Shown here one piece after another: positions 59,899 through 64,000 of a stretch of 64,000 nucleotides of DNA. The DNA lies in NCBI RefSeq assembly GCF_009796845.1, contig NZ_CP047025.1, positions 806,001-870,000 of the forward strand, written 5' to 3'. Made by a program: the position numbers and the translations under genes. The first letter of the stretch is position 1. Each line of letters starts with the position of its first letter. Under the pieces are notes generated by a model, which saw only the letters and a list, made by a program, of their open reading frames with translations, was not told the origin of the DNA and did no database searches. The DNA is from Cobetia sp. L2A1. Lineage in GTDB: Bacteria > Pseudomonadota > Gammaproteobacteria > Pseudomonadales > Halomonadaceae.

Positions 59899-60120
59899 CT
59901 TGTGGGGCGATTTGTCTTGAGGATGCGCCGCGTTATCGCTACATTTGTTGTTAATATAACCAGCCATGTATCGCCAACGCCGTTCTGGTGTCCTGTGTCA
60001 TTCGAGGTCATCTCTTTGTGTACTGCTTCTGCAGTCATGAGGGATTTCTTCAGGAATAACACGCCACTTCTCCGGTTCAGCTCGGCATGCAGGGCAGATT
60101 TGACGGGAGAAATCGGCGGC

Positions 60121-61611
60121 ATGAGTTCCGACATCATTCCGGGCGTGGATATTGCCCTGTTCGGCGCCTTGGGCGACCTCGCCAAGCGCAAGCTATATCC
60201 AGCCCTATATCACCTCGATCGCGATGGCTTGCTCGACAAGTCAACGCGCCTCATTGGCCTTGCACGCCAGGACATCAGCCTCGATTCCTTCAAGGAAACC
60301 GTGGAGGCGGCGCTCAAGGAGCGCGTCAAGCCCGAGCATCTCGATAAGGACGCCGTTAAGCGCTTTCTCGCTCGGATTGGCTACGCTGCGCTGGATTTCA
60401 GCACGGTCGAAGGTTATTCCGCGATTGTCGATTGGCGTGTGGATGCCAAGGGCAAGCCCTTGTCGCGGCCGTTGCTGATCTATCTCTCTGTACCGTCACG
60501 TATCTATGGCGACATCAGCAGCAATCTGCAGACCGCTGGCTGTCTGGATGAGCAATCACGCGTCGTGGTCGAGAAGCCGATTGGCTCTGATCTCGAGAGT
60601 TCTGGTGAGGTCAATGACGCCATCGGTGCCGTATTTGCCGAATCGCAGATCTACCGTATCGATCATTACCTGGGCAAGGAAACGGTCCAGAATTTGATCG
60701 CGCTGCGCTTTGCCAACCCGATGTTCGGCAATCAGTGGAATCAGAATCAGATTTCCCACGTCGAAATTACCGTCGCGGAGAAGGTCGGGATTGAAGGTCG
60801 TTGGGGGTACTTTGACCAGGCCGGTCAGCTGCGTGACATGGTGCAGAATCACCTGCTGCAGCTGCTGTGCTTGATCGCGATGGATCCGCCATCCAGTCTG
60901 GATGCTGATGCCATCCGTGATGAAAAGGTCAAGGTGCTCAAGGCATTGCGCCCGATCACTGGCGAGCGCCTGAACACTGACTTGGTGCGCGGCCAATACA
61001 TCACTGGCGCCGTCGATGGTCAGCGCGTTCCGGGGTATCTGGAGGAGGAGGGGGCGAATACCGAATCGTCGACCGAAACCTTCGTGGCCTTCAAGACCGA
61101 AGTCTCCAACTGGCGTTGGGCGGGTGTGCCGTTCTATCTGCGTACTGGTAAGCGCATGCCGGAGAAGATGTCGCAGATCGTCATCCACTTCCGTCAGCAG
61201 CCACACTATATTTTCGATCCGGACCAGCGCTCGCTGGCATCCAACAAGCTGATCATCCGCTTGCAGCCGCATGAAGGTATCTCCTTGCAGGTGCTGACCA
61301 AGGATCCTGGTCTCGACAAGGGCATGCGTCTGCGTCCTGGGCCGCTGGATCTCGACTTCAACAGCGCCTTCCCCAAGCGTCGAATTCCGGAAGCTTACGA
61401 ACGTTTGCTGCTTGAGGTCATCAAGGGCCAGCAGTATCTGTTCGTGCGTCGAGATGAAATCGAACACGCCTGGCGTTGGGTCGACACTCTCATCGACGGT
61501 TGGGAATCACGTGCTGCAGCGCCGAGTCGCTATCCGGCGGGCTCCTGGGGTCCAGTGTCCTCTATCGCGATGATCACGCGTGATGGTCGTAGCTGGTATG
61601 AGGAGTATTGA
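60121..61611 (+). CDS. zwf: Zwf, glucose-6-phosphate dehydrogenase
   Basis: Oxidises glucose 6-phosphate to 6-phosphogluconolactone with NAD(P)+. 496 residues from ATG 60121, close to E. coli (491). Nucleotide motif [16 protein letters not shown], active-site [13 protein letters not shown], and [17 protein letters not shown]. The frame is open 73 codons upstream, but the family start and GGAGA support 60121. pgl starts 1 base after the stop. Confidence 0.98.
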   Translation: MSSDIIPGVDIALFGALGDLAKRKLYPALYHLDRDGLLDKSTRLIGLARQDISLDSFKETVEAALKERVKPEHLDKDAVKRFLARIGYAALDFSTVEGYSAIVDWRVDAKGKPLSRPLLIYLSVPSRIYGDISSNLQTAGCLDEQSRVVVEKPIGSDLESSGEVNDAIGAVFAESQIYRIDHYLGKETVQNLIALRFANPMFGNQWNQNQISHVEITVAEKVGIEGRWGYFDQAGQLRDMVQNHLLQLLCLIAMDPPSSLDADAIRDEKVKVLKALRPITGERLNTDLVRGQYITGAVDGQRVPGYLEEEGANTESSTETFVAFKTEVSNWRWAGVPFYLRTGKRMPEKMSQIVIHFRQQPHYIFDPDQRSLASNKLIIRLQPHEGISLQVLTKDPGLDKGMRLRPGPLDLDFNSAFPKRRIPEAYERLLLEVIKGQQYLFVRRDEIEHAWRWVDTLIDGWESRAAAPSRYPAGSWGPVSSIAMITRDGRSWYEEY

Positions 61612-61612
61612 G

Positions 61613-62317
61613 ATGGCTGCTTCGATAACCACATCTCCTGTTGCCAACGACCCACGTCAGCAGACGGCCGAAGCACTGGCGGAGTATCTGGCCGCGGCGC
61701 TGACTACAGATCTCGCGGTTGATCCTGCTGTGCGGGCGCTGTTGGTCGTGTCGGGTGGTTCCACGCCCAAGCCGCTGTTTGCCGCCTTGCGCGACAAACC
61801 GCTGGACTGGTCACGCGTGGATATCACGCTGGCTGATGAGCGCTGGGTAAGTGAAGATGCCAGTGACAGTAATGCGCGCTTTGTACGTGAGCACTTGCTG
61901 ACAGGTGCTGCGAGTGCGGCTACGTTTTATCCGCTGACCAATGCCGAAGCCGAGCCGGAAGCAGGTTGCGCGGAAGTGAGTGCTCGCATCGCGGCGCTGT
62001 CCTGGCCGGCCAGTGCGTTGATTCTTGGCATGGGCGGCGATGGCCATACGGCATCGCTGTTCCCTGATGGAGATCGTCTCGAAGAGGCGCTGGAAAGTCA
62101 GAATTGCTGCGTGCCAATGCGCGCCCCTAGCGTGCCGCAGCCACGTATTACGCTGAGCCTTGCTCGTCTACGCCAGACCCGCCGTACCGTGTTGCATCTA
62201 ACGGGCGCTGACAAACAGGACGTGCTGTCGCGCGCTCTGGGTAATGTCGAGGCGGTTCGCGAGTTGCCGATTCGGGCCTTCCTGTCTGCGCCGTTGGCGT
62301 TGTATTGGGCCCCCTGA
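61613..62317 (+). CDS. pgl: Pgl, 6-phosphogluconolactonase
   Basis: Hydrolyses 6-phosphogluconolactone to 6-phosphogluconate. 234 residues from ATG 61613. DevB-type motifs: LLVVSGGSTPKPLFAAL near residue 45, ADERWVSEDASDSNARFVREHLL, and LGMGGDGHTASLFPDGD. The ribosome site (AGGAG) lies in the end of zwf, so translation is probably coupled. Confidence 0.97.
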   Translation: MAASITTSPVANDPRQQTAEALAEYLAAALTTDLAVDPAVRALLVVSGGSTPKPLFAALRDKPLDWSRVDITLADERWVSEDASDSNARFVREHLLTGAASAATFYPLTNAEAEPEAGCAEVSARIAALSWPASALILGMGGDGHTASLFPDGDRLEEALESQNCCVPMRAPSVPQPRITLSLARLRQTRRTVLHLTGADKQDVLSRALGNVEAVRELPIRAFLSAPLALYWAP

Positions 62318-62366
62318 TCATATCTGCCGCTGCCATCCATGCGCGCCGCGGCACAAGGAGAATGCC

Positions 62367-63029
62367 ATGAGCTTTGAAAAACAGCTTCCGTCGACCCGCA
62401 CTACCGAGATCGATAGCATCTGCCAGAAGGCTTCTGTGCTGCCGGTCATCGCCATCGAGCGTATTGAAGACGCTGTGCCGCTGGGCAAGGCCCTTTATGA
62501 AGGTGGCCTGACCGTACTGGAAGTTACCCTGCGCACGGATTGTGCGCTGGAAGCCATCCGCCGCATGCGTGAAGCACTGCCGAATGCCAGCATCGGTGCA
62601 GGTACCGTGCTGACGCCGGAGCAGTATCGTCAGGTCGAAGAGCTGGGTGTCGATTTCATCGTCACTCCGGGCACTACTGAAGCGCTCTATCAGTATGGCG
62701 TGACCAGCAGCGTGCCGATGTTGCCGGGCGTCGCGACCGTGTCCGAGCTGATGACGGGCTGGCAGTACGGCTATCGTCGCTTCAAGTTCTTCCCGGCGGA
62801 AGCGGCCGGTGGCGTCAATGCCATCAAGTCCTTCGGTGGCCCGATCAGTGAAGCGCGTTTCTGCCCGACAGGCGGCATCACACTGGATAATGCGGCTGAG
62901 TATCTGGCGCTCAAGAATGTGATGTGCGTTGGGGGTAGCTGGGTTGCACCGCAGAAGCTGATTGATGCCGGTGACTGGGATGGTATCCGTGAGCTGGCGC
63001 GTGAAGCGTCCGAGCGTTTCCATCACTAA
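62367..63029 (+). CDS. eda: Eda, KDPG aldolase
   Basis: Splits KDPG into pyruvate and glyceraldehyde 3-phosphate, the last step of the Entner-Doudoroff route. 220 residues from ATG 62367 (AAGGAG upstream). Motifs: IERIEDAVPLGKALYEGGL, SIGAGTVLTPEQ, and the Schiff-base Lys in RRFKFFPAEAAGG. CPTGGI follows. Operon zwf-pgl-eda; edd is not in this window. Confidence 0.98.
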   Translation: MSFEKQLPSTRTTEIDSICQKASVLPVIAIERIEDAVPLGKALYEGGLTVLEVTLRTDCALEAIRRMREALPNASIGAGTVLTPEQYRQVEELGVDFIVTPGTTEALYQYGVTSSVPMLPGVATVSELMTGWQYGYRRFKFFPAEAAGGVNAIKSFGGPISEARFCPTGGITLDNAAEYLALKNVMCVGGSWVAPQKLIDAGDWDGIRELAREASERFHH

Positions 63030-63150
63030 GCGCTACTTGCCAGGTTTTTGGTTGATGATCTGAAGAATATTGGTTGCCCGCCCACTCATGACATCGCGTA
63101 GTGGCAGGCAACAAGTACTGCTCTCTCTCGACAGCTTGACTGTTGCTTGT

Positions 63151-63182
63151 GACCCGTCTCTCGCGAGGCGGGTCTTTTTTTT
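63151..63182. terminator. intrinsic terminator after eda
   Basis: GACCCGTCTC pairs with GAGGCGGGTC (one wobble), loop TCGC, then eight T. Strong for the eda side; it lies between convergent genes. Confidence 0.9.
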
Positions 63183-63209
63183 GTCTCTGGATCACGTAGC
63201 AGCAGGTGA

Positions 63210-64000
63210 TCAGTTCAGCTCGCGATAGAGTTGGTCCAGCAACGGTAGCTGCAAGCCATATTGAGCGGCTGTCGAGCGTATTGGGCCGAGAATTGCCGCT
63301 ATCTCGGTCGGCCGCCCGGCCAATACATCTTGCAACATTGAGGCGCGATTGTTGGCGGTGGTGCGAATCACATCATCAATCAATGCTTGCCACCCTTGGG
63401 GTGGCGGCGAGATCTGCTTGGCATTCAGTACGGCGCTTATTTCACTGACAGCCTGGCGTACCAGCAATGAGAAAGGGCGATCACGCAGTTGGCCATTGCG
63501 AATCCTGTAGCGCGCCACCAGTGGATTGATCGCCGCATTGATGGCCAGCTTGTGCCACAGATGCTCCTGCATGTTATCTGCGGTATTACTGCTGAATCCC
63601 GCTCTCGTCAGCCAGTCGATCTGTTGATGAGCGTCGACGATGGAGGCAGCTGACGCCATTCCAGTCGTTGCCCACGGGCCGAGCCAAGTCTGGCCATGAC
63701 CTGCATGTTGAACCGGAAGTCTCTGAGGCGAGTGTGATTCCGGCAGCCAGGCGCCTTCTGTCGTACTGGCACATAGCAGGCCAGAATGCTGCTCGGCGAG
63801 CCAAGGTTGTGCGCTAAGGCCATTCTGCCAGCAGGTGATGGGTGTGCTGGAGGAGATATGCTGTTGCAGTGTTGCCCAGGCATCTTCCACCCCGTATGCC
63901 TTTGTGGTTATCCAGATCGCCATGGGTGTTTCTTTTGGTAGATACTCCATGCTGCCTATGCTTGAATTAGTTATCTTTTGGATAACTAATTCACCTGATG
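63210..64000 (-). CDS. panE: PanE/ApbA-type ketopantoate reductase (5' end outside window)
   Basis: Probably 2-dehydropantoate 2-reductase (pantothenate synthesis). The frame is open to the window edge; the in-frame Met at 63950 is internal, because residues upstream (GELVIQKITNSS) continue to match the end of the N-terminal Rossmann domain. Seen: WITTKAYGVEDAW, a WQNGLSAQ loop, and the C-terminal LWHKLAINAAINPL, where PanE has its catalytic Lys. About 70 N-terminal residues, with the GxGxxG nucleotide loop, lie beyond the window. A related reductase of another substrate is possible. Confidence 0.85.
   Translation of the reverse strand, partial: SGELVIQKITNSSIGSMEYLPKETPMAIWITTKAYGVEDAWATLQQHISSSTPITCWQNGLSAQPWLAEQHSGLLCASTTEGAWLPESHSPQRLPVQHAGHGQTWLGPWATTGMASAASIVDAHQQIDWLTRAGFSSNTADNMQEHLWHKLAINAAINPLVARYRIRNGQLRDRPFSLLVRQAVSEISAVLNAKQISPPPQGWQALIDDVIRTTANNRASMLQDVLAGRPTEIAAILGPIRSTAAQYGLQLPLLDQLYRELN
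63963..63993. repeat. 13-bp inverted repeat inside panE
   Basis: TGAATTAGTTATC and GATAACTAATTCA around loop TTTTG. Perfect over 13 bases and A/T-rich in an otherwise GC-rich gene. Confidence 0.8.

Larger units (their letters stand above)
59745..60120. other. 376-base divergent control region hexR/zwf
   Basis: Carries the two palindromes described separately. The zwf frame stays open through most of it (from ATG 59902), but the translation upstream of 60121 has no family match. No other element seen. Confidence 0.5.

Noticed and set aside
59902..60120. 73-codon N-terminal extension of Zwf
   Set aside because: It has no family match and crosses the presumed operator and promoter region; ATG 60121 has a GGAGA and the usual N-terminus.
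63210..63950. panE as a truncated pseudogene starting at 63950
   Set aside because: The frame stays open to the window end and the residues upstream still resemble PanE, so it is cut by the window and not by a mutation.

Overview
The window looks like chromosomal core DNA of a moderately GC-rich gammaproteobacterium. The gene order (mla-ibaG-murA-hisGD-algW, then zapE-rplM-rpsI-petABC-sspAB, then diaA-yraN-lpoA-rsmI-rnpB, then the whole division and cell wall cluster, lpxC, secA, argJ, coaE, pilDCBA and hexR/zwf-pgl-eda) is the one known from Pseudomonas and the Halomonas/Cobetia group. Protein details fit the Halomonadaceae best: acidic tails, a strongly acidic pilin, a fused Nudix-ThiE protein and missing hisC and mraZ. 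This assignment is an inference from sequence reading only.

Layout. 1-2.3 kb: end of the mla operon (outer membrane lipid asymmetry), then ibaG and murA (2.4-4.0 kb), hisG-hisD (4.1-6.2 kb), a DegS/AlgW protease (minus strand), a Nif3 protein, zapG (minus), zapE, rplM-rpsI, the cytochrome bc1 operon petABC, and sspA-sspB (to 16.3 kb). 16.4-20 kb, minus strand: dolP, diaA, yraN and lpoA. 20.3-21.6 kb: rsmI and RNase P RNA. 21.9-39.4 kb: the dcw cluster rsmH-ftsL-ftsI-murE-murF-mraY-murD-ftsW-murG-murC-ddlB-ftsQ-ftsA-ftsZ, much of it with overlapping stop and start codons. 39.8-47.3 kb: lpxC, dciA (minus), a small secreted ORF, secA, argJ and a Nudix-ThiE fusion. 47.4-53.6 kb: yacG, coaE, pilD, pilC, pilB (minus) and the pilin gene pilA (plus). 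53.6-58.7 kb, minus: a small unknown protein, a cation efflux protein and a three-gene phosphonate-type ABC transporter. 58.9-63.0 kb: the repressor gene hexR divergent from zwf-pgl-eda (Entner-Doudoroff route). 63.2 kb to the edge: a ketopantoate reductase cut by the window end.

How the genes work together. Most of the window is envelope growth: lipid transport (Mla), all cytoplasmic peptidoglycan precursor steps from MurA to MurG, septal synthesis (FtsI, FtsW, FtsL, FtsQ), the division scaffold (FtsA, FtsZ, ZapE, ZapG), lipid A commitment (LpxC), PBP activation (LpoA) and protein export (SecA).

The most interesting signal is the 126-codon ORF directly upstream of secA. It has a signal-peptide-like N-terminus and ends in Arg-Ala-Pro-Pro-Val-Leu-Ser. 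It sits where secM sits in E. coli, and its Phe-to-Arg spacing matches the SecM arrest motif. Two segments between it and secA can pair with the secA Shine-Dalgarno. It is a candidate RAPP-type translation arrest peptide controlling secA. A second pattern is that all seven convergent gene pairs in the window are separated by a strong inverted repeat, one of them a perfect 30-bp palindrome.
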